Positions 21,115-33,439 are shown, numbered from the stretch's first letter. The stretch is DNA of 64,000 bases from Tubulanus polymorphus (GCF_964204645.1 NC_134034.1:8241414-8305413), one strand, 5' to 3'. Program-made: numbers and translations. Notes: generated by a model not told the origin, from the sequence alone.

Positions 21115-21345
21115 CTGATGATTGTTTGTTTGTCTTTTTGTTTGTTTGGCTTTACATACGTCGTTTGGATCTTGGTTTCCCAAGACTATTCCAATTGGAT
21201 TGTTCATTTAACCTCACAACGGTACGGCCTTTGAAGTGTTGCCTGCACTGTTCGCAGCCAGCAGGACTCGAACCTACTTGTCACTCAGCATTGATAGTGG
21301 ATTCAACAGCATCACGCCTTATTTCACTGAGCTACCGAGTCCGCT
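21115..21345 (-). mobile_element. tRNA-derived SINE
   Basis: On the minus strand the head has an A-box (TAGCTCAGTGAA, 21334-21323) and a B-box (GGTTCGAGTCC, 21274-21264) at tRNA-like spacing. An unrelated body follows (CCGTTGTGAGGTTAAATGAA) with a tail rich in CAAACAAACAAA. The cloverleaf is imperfect, so this is a SINE rather than a functional tRNA. It is intronic to DUS3L and in the same orientation. Confidence 0.75.
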
Positions 21346-22245
21346 CGATTCAATTCCAAAAAACAGCAGCGGCAAATAACCATCGCAATATTGCAATTCA
21401 CGACAAACAACGCGTAAATTCAATCACTGTTGTTTAACGCATGGAAAAGATAATAAAAGGTATTTTTTCCCGGCGCGCATTACAAAGCGAATCTCTGCCG
21501 AGTGCGTAAGAGGGTGCTACCGCCTTATGAGTGCGCAGCAGGCGGGTAGGGCGTCCTAAAGTGAAAACTTATATTAGAATATAGCCGAATCGAATTTTAC
21601 AATGACAGTCAACTGATTGATGATACAACATGGTTGTTCTCGGCGTACTTTACAATGATATTTTCCTCCAATAAACAACTCTGGTAAAATTGAATAAAAT
21701 GATCTATCTTTATTGGTGATATCGTATCATGGTGGTAGCCTACCGTTTACCGTTTGATGTTTCGTGTCATCATGAAATGGTTTTAACTTTAGTAAAGGCA
21801 TTCCCGCACGATCACATACGGGTTTCAGTCACGAGTAGGCTGCCGTTCCACTGCTCTAGAAATACGTGTTTTGACGCTGAGAATTAATCCCAAATAATCC
21901 CATGGATACTGATAGTTGGAATAACAGTGATATCCAAACACTGTGATATTTATAAACCGGAGGTACATAATTTTATATTTTTCTATACAGGAGGCTGTTC
22001 CCCATTCTTTACTGCCAATGTCAATGCGGACATATCGCTACGCGATTGTTTAACCCGCTATCATCAACCAGATAATGAACGAGAAAAATGCGATCGAATA
22101 ACTTTTTGAAACATTAAATTAGAAATCTGGCGACGCTATGTTGTGGGGAATAATTGAAACATTTTTCTCAGTCATTTTCTGCTGTTTCTAATGTTTTACG
22201 TGAACAGAGTGACAATTTGAAGTTACTATGAAAATGAGAAGAGTC
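21346..22245. other. DUS3L intron, nothing recognised
   Basis: There are no repeat copies or credible ORFs apart from a 60-codon chance ORF at 21927-22109. Confidence 0.4.
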
Positions 22246-22442
22246 GGCGCTATTTTTTCGTACTACTATTTTCGATCCATTTTACTAGCATTGGCATGAC
22301 GTCATAGACATCAACCAATGCTAAAAATGCTCCTTGAAATTTCTTCTTACTACTATTTCTTACTACTATTTTCGATCCATTTTACTAGCATTAGCATGAC
22401 GTCATAGACGTCAACCAATGCTAAAAATGCTCCTTGAAATTG
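22246..22442. repeat. Tandem duplication of about 100 bp
   Basis: TACTACTATTTTCGATCC and the following 80 bases, including TGACGTCA and CCAATGCTAAAAATGCTCC, occur twice in direct order (22258-22345 and 22362-22440) with two or three mismatches. Each unit also has an inner inverted pair, AGCATTGG / CCAATGCT. Confidence 0.85.
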
Positions 22443-22930
22443 ATTCTTGAAAAATCGCCACAAATTCGTCGATTTCTCTTAAATGAACGCGATATTCAAA
22501 ATTCCATTCCCAACAGATTTTAGCCGCATAATGAAGCTACATTTTGCAAATAAACATAGTAGATTGCATGACTTCGTGTCAAAGTTATAACCTCATTTGT
22601 AAGCAAAAATTCGATTTTTGGACCCATTACAACATCTCGGGCTTCGTCTGAGATAAAAACTCACTAAAAGATCGCCTAAACCAAGAACTCATGCTTCAAC
22701 AAAACCTTCAAACCTTTTTATTACTACTTACACCTACATATCCCGACTTTGACACTTGAGGTATGTTGTGATTTATATCGAACAGGGATGACGGTCTATC
22801 AATATGCATAGAACTGTCTGACCACTTTTGCTCTATATCATCACATACGCATTAGTCTCATTGCTGCGATAGCTGGAACGCTGCCTCCATTTTTGGCCTT
22901 AGGATAGCAAGCTCAGTCTATCTACGCGCA

Positions 22931-24136
22931 ATGGTGACTGGAAAGTTGCCTCTTGACATCAGTCTCATTAAAAACTACCAAAAACCTAATCGTGACAATG
23001 TAAATAAAACCCGATCAAGACTGTATATATGTAAGTGTAAAGGCCTAAACATGTATTTTGTCTCTTTAGAAAAATTGCCGAGAGACAATGCATTCATTAT
23101 GGGTGATTTTAATATCGATTTACTTAAACACAGCAGGGACCATCATACTGAAGACTTTTTGCATAACATGGTATCTTTATCGCTTCAGCCCTTAATAACT
23201 AAACCGACATGGATCACGGAACACTCTACCTGTATTGATCATATGTACACGAATATTAACGCTGAACGGCTGTCTAACCTCGGAATTCTAACGACAGATA
23301 TCTCGGACCACTTTTCTACCTTTACGATCCATAACCAATATTTTAAAGTCAATACTGCGCATAGTATACGTTATAGGTCATTTAATGAGCACTCAATAAA
23401 TAATTTTAATAATCTGCTAAGTCGTGTAGGCTGGACGGAAGTTTATAATGAAGCCAATCCGGATAAATCGTACAACCTATTTTTAAAAAAATATAAATTA
23501 TTATATGACCAAGTATTTCCGGTTCGTGCTAAAACTATCAAACGAAATACCCGCAAGCCATGGCTAACATTAGGTCTTCTTCGGTCTATCAGAACTAAGA
23601 GTAAATACTACCGAAAATATAAAAGAACAAAGCGACCCTGTCATTTCGAACAATATAGGGTATACCGTAATAAGTTACATAGATTGCTTAGAGTTGCTGA
23701 AAAGCGTTATTATGTGGAATCCTTATTTAATGTGAAACATAATTTGAAAAAAACATGGGATGTCCTAAGAAGTGTCATTGGTACTGCTAAGCAAAACCTC
23801 ATACTTCCTGAGTTGAAGACTGACAATGGGCGAAAATTAAGCTCACAAGAAATTGCTAATAAATGTAATTTCTTTTTTATTGATATTGGGAGAAGGCTTG
23901 CATCAAACATTCCCAGGGCTGATGTCTTACCAACTCAGTATCTACCAACCGATAGCCCCGATAGTTTATTTTTCAGGCCGATTATTCAAGAAGACATTTT
24001 TGCTATTGTAAACTCTTTAGATGCTAACAAAGGAGCTGGCCTCACACTTGACATTCGGAGTAAGCGTTCCCTGTGGGGGAAAGGAGATCGTTCGCTGTGT
24101 CGCTTGAAGTGTTTATCAAGTTTTACGCGACCTTAA
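22931..24136 (+). pseudogene. LINE (CR1/L2/Jockey-like) endonuclease-RT fragment
   Basis: The open frame holds the C-terminal half of an apurinic-type endonuclease: IMGDFNIDLL, then PTWITEHSTCIDHMYTN, then TTDISDHF with the catalytic SDH His. A linker and the first residues of a reverse transcriptase follow (VNSLDANKGAG). The first 35 codons do not look like LINE and the endonuclease N-terminus is missing. The RT is cut off near 24050, just before the minisatellite. It is a dead, 5'- and 3'-truncated copy inside a DUS3L intron. Confidence 0.8.
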
Positions 24137-24234
24137 AGCTTTAGTATGGTGGCTGATAAGATAAAAAAACATGAATATGCAAATGAGGGCGACATTACGA
24201 CAAAACGACAAAACTAAAATAACGCGAGAAAACA

Positions 24235-25254
24235 ATGATTTTGATTTTGTCGCCCGCGACAATTCATTATTTTGGTTTTATCGCCCACGACAATTCATTA
24301 CTTTGGTTTTATCGCCAGCGACAATGCATTATTTTGGTTTTGTCGCCCCCGACAATTCTTCTTTTTGGTTTTGTCGCCCGCGACAATTCATTATTTGGTT
24401 TTTATATTTTGTTTTTGTCGCCCGTGACAATTTTCTTTTTTGGTTTTGTCACCCGCGAGAATTCAATATTTTGGTTTATCGCCTGCGACAATTCAATATT
24501 TTGGTTTTTTTCGCCCGCGATAATTCATTATTTTGGTTTTATCGCCCGCGACAATTCATTATTACGGTTTTATCGCCCGCGACAATTCATTATTTTGGTT
24601 TTTGCCCCGACAATTCATTATTTTGGTTTTATCGCCCACAACAATTCATTACTTTGGTTTTATCGCCAGTGACAATGCATTATTTTGGTTTTGTCGCCCC
24701 CGACAATTCTTCTTTTTGGTTTTGTCGCCCGCGACAATTCATTATTTTGGTTTTATATTTTGTTTTTGTCGCCCGTGACAATTTTCTTTTTTGGTTTTGT
24801 CGCCCGCGACAATTCAATATTTTGGTTTTATCGCCCGCAATAATTCATTATTTTGGTTTTATCGCCCGCGACAATTCATTATTTTGGTTTCGTCGCCCAA
24901 GACAATTCATTATTTTAGTTTTATCGCCCGCGACAATTCAATATTTTGGTTTTATCGCCCGAGACAATTCATTATTTTGGTTTTATCGCCCGCGACAATT
25001 CAATATTTTTGTTTTATCGCCCGCGACAATTCATTAGTTTGGTTTTATCGCCCACGACAATTCATTAGTTTGGTTTTGTTGCCCGCGACAATTCAATATT
25101 TTGGTTTTATCACCCGCGACAATTCATTAGTTTGGTTTTATCGCCCGCGACAATTCATTAGTTTGGTTTTGTCGCCCGCGACAATTCAATATTTTGGTTT
25201 TATCACCCGCGACAATTCATTAGTTTGGTTTTGTCGCCCGTGACAATTCTTTTT
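24235..25254. repeat. 31-bp minisatellite, left block
   Basis: About 30 units of 31 bases, with consensus parts TTTGGTTTTATCGCCCGCG and ACAATTCATTAT, each containing the mini-hairpin TGTCG-CCCG-CGACA. Because 31 is not a multiple of 3, successive units change frame, so long open frames appear in all three frames (up to 288 codons). They are by-products of the repeat. A higher-order period of about 350 bases is visible: the ATCGCCAG variant at 24311 recurs at 24661 with the same neighbours. Confidence 0.92.
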
Positions 25255-26668
25255 CAGTCCACTTGGGACTTAAGTCCCAGCGGGCTATTGTGTTCACTTT
25301 TCGTCCGTCCGTCCGTCCATAGACGGAATCCAGTTATTTTGAGAAGTTTTAAAGACGCTTCAAGGTAATGTCTTGATGTTTGGTTTATACATGTATCTAC
25401 CCTAGACACATCGTCAGCCCAAAAACTGGCCCTGTCAGATTCAAGATGGCCGACTGGCAGCCATTGTTGTTTGCCAAAATCAGCACTTTTTAAACATTTT
25501 CGAAGTTTTCGAGGGAAATTTTTAAGACACTTTGATCAATTACCTTGATCTTTCGTTTATATTTGAATCTACCAAAGGCCCATCAGCATAAGAAAATTGG
25601 GTCGATCTGACTCAAGATGGCCGTCCTATGACCTTTTTAGTGCCCAAAAATGTCAATTTTGGCCAGAATTCTAGGTCCTGTAGCTTCCTACTGGTTTGCC
25701 ATTTCTGATTGCAACTGCTGATGGGTATTCTTTAGAGAGGGATGTTTTATACCTGGGACTGGTATTTTTGATCAGCCAATTATGATGCAATTGGCGGCCA
25801 TTTTGGTGTCATCAGTACTGATTCGTAGGTGGGAAAAATTTTTACCACATTAAATTGATACCTAAGCATATTGTGCTACTACATTCAATTGGAAAGTTGT
25901 AGCCCATAACGTGTTCTATGATTTTGGTGAGTTTCAAGGTCATTGGTTTTAGTATGTGGCCATCAGGGGGCGTTGAATAATACAATAACTTAGTATTGCT
26001 ATATTATATTTGTACCAAGGCATATTTTGTTACCATGATCAATTGCAAAGTTGTAGTTCATGACATCGTCTATGATTGTGGTGAGTTTTTAAGGACATTA
26101 GTTATTCCATATAGTCACCAGGGGGCGTTGAATGGTAGAAAAGCTTAGTTTTTCCTTATTAGATTGGTACCTAGGCATAGTTTGTTACCATGATCCATTG
26201 CAAAGTTGTAGATCATGACATCGTCTATGATTGTGGTGAGTTTTTAAGGACATTAGTTATTCCATATAGTCACCAGGGGGCGTTGAATAGTAGAATGGCT
26301 TAGTATTTCCTTATTAGATTGGTACCTAGGCATATTTTGTTTTACTATGATCAATTGCAAAGTTGTATTTCATCACATGTACTACGATTGTGGTGAGTTT
26401 TAAGGTCATTGGGTTTTGCTTATGGTCACCAGGGGCGTTGAATAGTAGAATAACTTAGTATTTCCATATTAAATTGGTAACGAGGCATATTTTGTTATCA
26501 CAATCAATTACAAAATCATAGCTGCTCACATGTTCTATGATTGTGGTGGGTTTCGAGGTCATTGGTTTTTGTATATGGTCACTAGAGGGCGTTATGTATT
26601 GAAATTGTTAGATTGTTGAGCATTTGAAACCACTTCCCAAGTGAGCATGGTGTCCCTGGACCCCTAGT
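25252..26668 (-). mobile_element. Helentron-like family, copy C, inside the minisatellite
   Basis: This 1.4-kb minus-strand copy has its 3' hairpin at 25256-25290 (CACTTGGGACTTAAGTCCCA) and its 5' end CCCCTAGT at 26668. It splits the minisatellite, whose units resume immediately with GGTTTTGTCG. The junctions fall in T runs, as for the other copies. Five 5' repeat units with TTGTGGTGAGTTT are present. Confidence 0.8.
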
Positions 26669-26880
26669 TTGGTTTTGTCGTCCGCGACAATTCATTATTT
26701 TGGTTTTATCGCCGCGACAATTCAATATTATGGTTTTAACGCCCGCGACAATTCATTGTTGTGGTTTTATCGCCCGCGACAATTCATTATTTTGGTTTTG
26801 TCGCCCGTGACAATTCAATATTTTGGTTTTGTCACCCGCGACAATTCATAATTTTGGTTTTGTCCCCGTGGTTTTGTCGG
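26669..26880. repeat. 31-bp minisatellite, right block
   Basis: About six to seven further units of the same 31-base repeat continue after the Helentron-like insertion. Confidence 0.9.
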
Positions 26881-26889
26881 AACATTAAG

Positions 26890-27185
26890 TTTTTTGGTCG
26901 AACAGTGTGTTAAGGTCGTTTTGGAAATTTACTCGGTCTGGTATATTTTGGATTTCTGTGTATGTCATTTGTCAGGACATTAAACAGAAGACGACTTAGG
27001 ATACTACCTTGCGTGACTCCACTAGTTAGACCGTCTCATTCCAAGATGAGGCGTCCCGTTGATTTCGGTTACAAGTTTCCGTTCAGAGATAACTGCTGAG
27101 CCATTTGGGCGACCTATCAATGATACTGTTTCCTAATAGCCTCTTTAGTAATGGCTGATGTTGAGCCTTATCAAATGCTTTGTTG
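26890..27185 (-). pseudogene. LINE reverse-transcriptase fragment, inverted
   Basis: The minus strand encodes the RT segments DFNKAFDKA and SGVTQGSILS, then jumps from the NPKYT region to PSKFPKRP, lacking the YADD catalytic motif. It abuts, in opposite orientation, a same-family C-terminal piece at 27180. That is the arrangement left by twin priming (5' inversion). Confidence 0.65.
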
Positions 27186-27780
27186 AAATCCACCGTTGAA
27201 CAAGACTGTGCAGAAAACCCGTTATCGCTGCTTTGCAGCTATATTTTTAATTATATTTGTAACTTCAGGTTCTCAAACCAAGCTAGAGTATTAAGGAACC
27301 GTAATGATTTGAGTGTTCCATTTTCTCGTACTACTAAGCGATCGTTCTCTATTAGTATCATAGGTCCAAAAACTTGGAACAATATTCCACTTGATATAAG
27401 GAATAAATCCTCTGTTCAATCTTTCAAATTCAACTATAAGCGCCTCCTCTTGTCTCAATATTAATGTACTATAATTACTCTTCTGCGTTGCCTTTTGTGT
27501 TCTCTAATCATTGTAATAGGGTGTAATCACTTTATATCACCATCGCCACTATATATACTTGTAAACTCACATACGTAAAGATGTATATTTCTTACCTTAT
27601 TTACTTGGTGAACAACTGTTTAATTTTCTTATGTTCGGGGATTCAACTGGACAATCCTAACGGATTTTTTGAATCCCCTGACAAACGTATGTTATAACGT
27701 TATAACCTGTTGTCTTTGTATTATAAATTATCATATGTTTGTCAAATAAATGAAACTGAACTGAAACTATTCAATATTCA
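27180..27780 (+). mobile_element. LINE 3' end (RT C-terminus plus 3' UTR)
   Basis: Codons to 27464 give the typical CR1/L2-like C-terminus: IIGPKTWNNIPLDIRNKSS, a short gap, then FKFNYKRLLLS and a stop. About 300 bases of 3' UTR follow, ending in AAATAAATGAAACTGAACTG, a short tandem tail typical of these LINEs. Confidence 0.75.
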
Positions 27781-28916
27781 CGTGTCTGTGCCGCTTTCTT
27801 ACTGATGGTCTATCAATGCGCATAGCACTGTCCGTTTGATTGCGATACATTCAAGAACCTAACTATGCACTGTATATATTAGAAACACAAAACTGCTCCT
27901 AGTGTAAAACTTTTACTTTTAGACGAATTCAGCACCAGATGTGAAAGTACCAACTGCGCATCCCTTGATGGAGAGACCCATCCTCATCCGAGCTGCACTG
28001 CCGATGTCATACAACTACACTTCGGATACCCCAGGGCCATACTCTCATCTGGAAAATTTGCGTTTCGAAATGTGCTTTCTTCCTATCTAGTCAACACGCG
28101 GGATCATCAACTTAGAGGACTTCTACATCAACATCTACCCGAGAAAAAACCAAAATAAACTACCGGACTATTTACATGTAGACAACGACCAAAAAATATA
28201 AAAATGGACAAAATGATCATCAACCTTGTAATATAGCTATTTTCCAGAATCTCAACGTATTAAATTAGGCAGCCAGAAAAATTCATCCCAATCAGTCGCT
28301 TGCCGGTTCAGACTGAATGGAAGATTGTTTGGATGAACCGGAACCGAATTTCCAATTATGTACTCCGTTTAAAAAAAAATTCTGTTAACTCGACTGCCGA
28401 TCACACAACTATATCTGTACTTCGATTTCCGATTTCAAAATCAAACCTCCTGTTTCGCTCCCGGCAGGTGTGGTGGGTCTGTAAGGGACATTCAATCGAA
28501 AAATCAAACAATTTACCAACCAAATAAATAAATAACGGGGACAATCCCTATTTTAAGATCAAATAACAGTGTCCTTCTTTTCGAGTGCAACTTCTGGTTT
28601 GAATATATGATTAAAATACATGCATTAACATGATAAAAGCCCAAAAGGGTGCATAAGAAGTTTTGTTGCACCCATACACGTGCAGCGAAACGCGTCTTAC
28701 AAGTGATTAAGCAAGTAATTATGAAGCGCAAATTTGTCCCTGATGAGTGCCAAACATGTTCAGAAAAAACAAAAATGAATTACAGAATGCAATTTGAATG
28801 ATATTAAGTTATTAACGCAAACGAAAACAAAGTTTCTTCTAGGCTGTACTGTATGTCATTGGCAACTTACACTTGATGTGTAACGCCATGCAAACAGGGT
28901 GAAGAAGCACACTTGC
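27781..28916. other. DUS3L intron, no recognised element
   Basis: Only chance ORFs under 80 codons are present. Confidence 0.4.
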
Positions 28917-29286
28917 GAGTTTAGTCCCAGCAGCCTATTGAGTTCACTTTATTTTGTTCTTCCATAGAGGAAATCCACTTATTTTGGGAAGTTTTGAAGA
29001 CGCTTCAATGCAATGTCTTGATATTTGGTTTATACATGCATCTACCCTAGACACATCTTCAAACAGAAAACTGCCCCAGTCAGAATCAAGATGGCTGACT
29101 TGCAAACATTGGTGTTCGCCGAAATCAGCACTTCATACATTTTTGAAATTTTCAAGTTTCAAGGGAAATTTTGAAGATGCTTTAATCAATTATCTTGATC
29201 TTATATATCTATTTGAATCCCCCAAGGGCCCATCAGCGTAAGAAGAATTGGGTCAATCAAACTCAATATGGCCATCCTCTTAATCT
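28917..29286 (-). mobile_element. Helentron-like family, copy D, 3' part
   Basis: It starts with the degraded hairpin (TAGTCCCAGCAGCCTATTG) and continues through the 3' unique region in inverted orientation. It is then cut by the hAT-like element at 29287. The matching sequence resumes at 33049. Confidence 0.65.
29281..29286. repeat. hAT-like target duplication, left
   Basis: TAATCT abuts the left terminus and is repeated at 33049-33054. Confidence 0.65.
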
Positions 29287-29437
29287 CAGGGATGAAAACA
29301 GGAGGTATTGAAATCCGCAGAAATTTTTAAACATTATGAATTTACCTTTACACTATATAACATACTGGAAAACATTTAATAATTCACTGACGATATATTA
29401 TTCCTAATTGAAAAGCGATCGCCGTACGGACGCAGTA

Positions 29438-29616
29438 GCGCTAGCAGTCGGTACTGAGGCATCATTATGATAAGGCATGTGAACACAGTGGCGCTAGCAG
29501 TCGGTACTGAGGCATGATATGTTAAGGCAAGCGAACACAGTGGCGCTAGCAGTCGGTACTGAGGCATGATATGTTAAGGCAAGCGAACACAGTGGCGCTA
29601 GCAGTCGGTACTCGGG
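29438..29616. repeat. Tandem repeat, 52-bp unit, about 3.5 copies
   Basis: GCGCTAGCAGTCGGTACTGA recurs at 29438, 29491, 29543 and 29595, with spacing of 52-53 bases. The last two full units are identical. It lies in the non-coding end of the hAT-like transposon. Confidence 0.9.
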
Positions 29617-30057
29617 AATTCTTATTTCAACGCCGGTGCGGTCCATTGCTAATGGGATAACGATTCTCATTTCCTCGGCTAAGAAAAGGGGGCCTTTGAA
29701 TTATTAAGTTACGGATTCTGAAATTCACTCCTGGACACAAACCAATAACACAATGATAATCCGATAAGGGTATCTTTTTGAGTTTTATTATTTCAACACA
29801 CAAGAAGAGATATTAAACTATTTAATTTGCCATATGATACAGTATTACAATCATTCGGGATCCAGATCACGCAGGAATCAGTTTAACCGTGAACTTTCAA
29901 ACAATTTAGATTAAACTAGTTTAAGAGTCCAGTTTAACCATCTCTCGTTCTGAAACTATTTTCATTTACAACGGAAAATGATAGTTCTAACAAAACAAAC
30001 ACGAATTATAGCCATGAATTACAGGTTAAGGACTAAGAATATAAGCCGAGCAAAAAT

Positions 30058-32751
30058 TCAATTTCTACTGTACCGCCGACGCTTCTCTGCTAATTTCTGA
30101 AGAATCTCATTTCGATCGGCCCTTTTGGCTTTGCCCTGGGCGGCTGCTGCATGAACGATCCTAGCTCTTTTCGCCGTCTCAATATTCGTTTCTCTTGCTT
30201 TTCGTTTTGAGATTGTTTCAGTTTTCCGTGCTTGGATCGCTTTTAAATGAGATTCCCGCTTTTCTTTTGTTTCTTCGAGTTCTTGCTTATAAACTTGAGC
30301 AGCTGAAGCCATGTTTACGTTCAAACCCGTGGGACGGATGGGATCGCAGCCAATGTCATTTCTATTAAAAAAATCCACAGCCGACTTTCCAGCCAACGAA
30401 TACTTCACTGTCTGTAAGGCACTGTATGTTGATATATACAACCGGTTGGATGTAGTATCCACAATATTCGACATTTCGCTGAATGAACTTTCAACTAGTG
30501 GGCATGTGAAGCAACTTAGGAGCGCAAATACCATTTTTGAAAGATAAGGATATGCTTTAGCCACGTGCGACCACCATTCGTCTATAGGCACCGGTATTGA
30601 CTCGTCAGAAATAGCTTCTGGGAGTGTCTTGTCAGCCGTGTAAGGGTGTACCTCAAGTTGGTAGCTATCAACCTCATCTGAATTCAGAACATGTGTTGCT
30701 ATATTTGGCAAATCCTTTAGATATTTCAAGGTCAAGGTATGACCGCGACATGCTGGATCAATTGCAGCTATACGTAACAGTGTCTTACTGTTAAGCGGTA
30801 GTTTCTTTGCCAAATATCTAGCACAAGAGATGTAGGCCTTTCTGACTTTGTCGTAAAATTCATTGACAAGTGGATCTTTTGGATTCTCACTGATAAGTTT
30901 TGAGGCTTTGTCTCCAACAAACATTTTACTCGGTTTCATCGTACAAAGATCAAAATCGATACTAACTAATTTTCGATCATCGGCAGGGATCTTGTCAGGC
31001 CGAATAAAGCAACAGAGAAATTCCTGGAATACACTGACTTGTTCATCAATAAGCTTATGTATCAACGGCTCTCGCTTTTGAAATTCAGGTACATAACTGT
31101 CCGTTTTCGGTCGACAAACAATCGATCGGTAATTCGATTTTTTCTTGCTTTTCCGTCCTCAGTAAGTTTCTTGTTTTTTACAGTTGACTGTATCTCTTTA
31201 ATGCGATCTCGTGCAGGTTCTGAAATACCCAAGCGCCGATAAATTTCTACGCAACGGGCTAGATATATAACGCGATCACCTGGATTAAAAAAACCGAAGT
31301 AGAACACTGTGTATGCTTCTAACTTACGTTCTAAATCAACAGCGGCATCGTGCAAAGACAGCCACCTGGTAACAACATATCTTTCGGGCATCGTGAAGTT
31401 AAATCCTAAGAAAGAACATATTTCACGAAGGTAATCATCGCGCAAGTCAGGTGACCATTTCAAATCATTGTACAGATCTGTAATTAGCTTTTCGATCACT
31501 TTATCAAAACAATTGGTAAACTGTTTTGACAAATTGTGTACGTGGTGTGCCGAGTCGCCATATGTTTAGAAGGTGAGGGACCTTATCACGCAACCTGGTC
31601 TCGAACCCGGATCTGCAGCCACGCATGACATTACATGAATCAACAAGAACGGACATTGAATGATCATAAGATATCTGTCGACGGTCCAACTTGCCAATGA
31701 CCTCGTTAAAAATACTTTCACTTTTAGCCGAGATGACCTCAAGTGAAGAGACATGACGAGACACGATTTTTTTCTCGACGGGTGAATAAAAACTGGCGAG
31801 AATAGAAAGAACTTTTTTCAGACTTAAACTTGTTGCTTCATCGATGTTGAGAGAGAAGAAGTTCTCATTTAGTTCTTCATTTAACTGATCTGAAAAAGTC
31901 TTGGCCAAGCCATGTTTCCTTTTGTACGATGCTGTAACTCTGGACATTTGTAAGTGCGACAGGGCATTTCTGTCTTTACATAAGGCTTTAATCAGATCTA
32001 TCATATCCGGAACAATGCTAAATGACATGTTTTTGTCGGCAATGAATGCAAGCAAAGCAGCATAGCCTCAGAATGAAGAACCCGGTCCTGCACTGGAATG
32101 AAAGGTTCAACTTTCGGACGACTGCTCTCATTTACAGTGGATGGTGAATCTTTAAATGCTTGCCAAAGACCATACGGTTTCTCCTGTTGTGATGTCGAAG
32201 ACCCTGCAAGGTAAACATTGAAGACTCAATCGATTGTCTGTTTTTATTTATTCTTAGACCGAATGTCTAGGCCTCAAATTATTTGATCTAATTTCATATC
32301 TAAAAGCTGCAAATAAAATTCTGCAGCCGGGATTCCTGCAGAAATTTTTTCCACAGAACAAACTAAGGTACCGACTGGGTAAAATTTTTGGTTCAAAAAC
32401 AAAGGAGGCATACCTGGTAGTTTGTAATTACTTCTTCTGTCTTTATCTATATCTTTGTGTTTTTTTGCTTTTACGTGATCAGTAATTAGTAATAGCAACC
32501 TTTCCCCGTGCACCATAGTTTATTTCGCTGTTGCACCAGATGCATAATGCTCTTCCAGCAACGCAGATTTTTCTTATACATACAGCGAGGGGAACATCGT
32601 CGATAACGGTCTCTAACCAATTCCATTTCCACGGATTTTTTAATCCTTTATCAACCCCCCCTGATGGGTCTACAGAAGAGCACCTGTCTATGATCTTACG
32701 ATCCATGACGAACAAACTGCTAATAGCACCCCAGCATTCAAAACAAAACAA
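30058..32751 (-). pseudogene. hAT-like transposase, frameshifted
   Basis: Parts read 5' to 3' on the minus strand. First, an N-terminal zinc-finger module (WKWNWLE..., CIWC, HVKAKKH) around 32750-32420 is split by a 7-base duplication near 32490. Second, an apparent intron runs from about 32420 (CCAG|GTATGC) to about 32206 (TTGCAG|GG). Third comes a linker with GLWQAF. Fourth is a ribonuclease-H-like core starting FFSLNIDEATS at 31504-32055. Fifth is a middle region at 31062-31532. Sixth is the C-terminus with the hAT dimerisation signature (WWSHVAKAYPYLSKM, VESSFSEMS) followed by a Lys/Arg-rich tail ending at 30058. Frames break near 32060, 31555 and 31064, so no functional protein is made. 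The family call rests on the dimerisation block and the TIRs. Confidence 0.75.
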
Positions 32752-33048
32752 CGGCGCGGGAAGTTTAATACAATAGACAGACAGGTAGACGCGGTGATAC
32801 GCGCACGCTAATAGTTTTCACGTTAGATTATTGATTTTTTGTACACACACAATCTGATCGTACATCGTAGCGATATAAAAATAGAACGCTTTTACGGTTC
32901 GGTTCGGTAGGCCTATGTTATCGCTAACGATGTTTGATTCAGAGAGGATGTCCACCCCCCCCCCATTTCTCAACGGATTTGGACTGATCTCAAGAATGAT
33001 AAAAATGGGCCCTTGTCCGCAGAAATCCGCGGAAGATTTTCATCCCTG

Positions 33049-33265
33049 TAATCTTGATCTTTAACACATGCAACAGGTAATTTTGATCTTATTTGCCATC
33101 TTAGTGGCATCAGTACCCATTCGTAGGTGGAAAAAAAGCTCAAGGTATTAACGTATAGTCTTGATATTTGATTATTAGCACTGTCATAGGATATCCTCAC
33201 GTGGAATTTGGGACCACCCAATTCTTTGTACTTGCCATCCGGGGAGTTAAATATTGAAATATAGC
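33049..33265 (-). mobile_element. Helentron-like copy D, continuation
   Basis: After the hAT-like element, the Helentron-like consensus resumes with TAATCTTGATC and the segment CATCAGTACCCATTCGTAGG. The end is blurred. Confidence 0.5.
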
Positions 33266-33439
33266 TTCAAAGCAACGATAACGGGTTTTCTGCACAGCCT
33301 CGTTCGCATCGAACACGAATGCGTGCATGCTGATGCAGCCCCACCAGGCTATGAAAGTGAAGGGAATTTAGAATCCTGTTCAACGGTCAACACGGTTTTA
33401 TAAAATGAAGGTCTACAAACAGTCAATTGGGCTTACTTG

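Larger units (their letters stand above)
29287..33048 (-). mobile_element. hAT-like DNA transposon, 3.76 kb
   Basis: The termini CAGGGATGAAAA (29287) and TTTTCATCCCTG (33048) are inverted repeats of the hAT type, flanked by a 6-bp duplication (TAATCT). hAT usually makes 8 bp; 5-6-bp subgroups are known. The element encodes a broken transposase on the minus strand and carries a 52-bp tandem array near its left end. It sits inside Helentron-like copy D, so it is younger than that copy. Confidence 0.8.

Noticed and set aside
21255-21345. Functional tRNA gene
   Set aside because: A- and B-boxes fit, but the anticodon and acceptor arms do not pair well, and a SINE body with a CAAA-rich tail follows.
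24171-25243. Long overlapping ORFs (288, 150, 145 and 81 codons) with repeated Phe/Arg/Asp peptides
   Set aside because: They are frame shadows of the 31-bp minisatellite, open in every forward frame, with no non-repeat coding sequence.
24235-26880. CRISPR-like array
   Set aside because: Units are contiguous with no unique spacers, and the genome is eukaryotic; it is a minisatellite.
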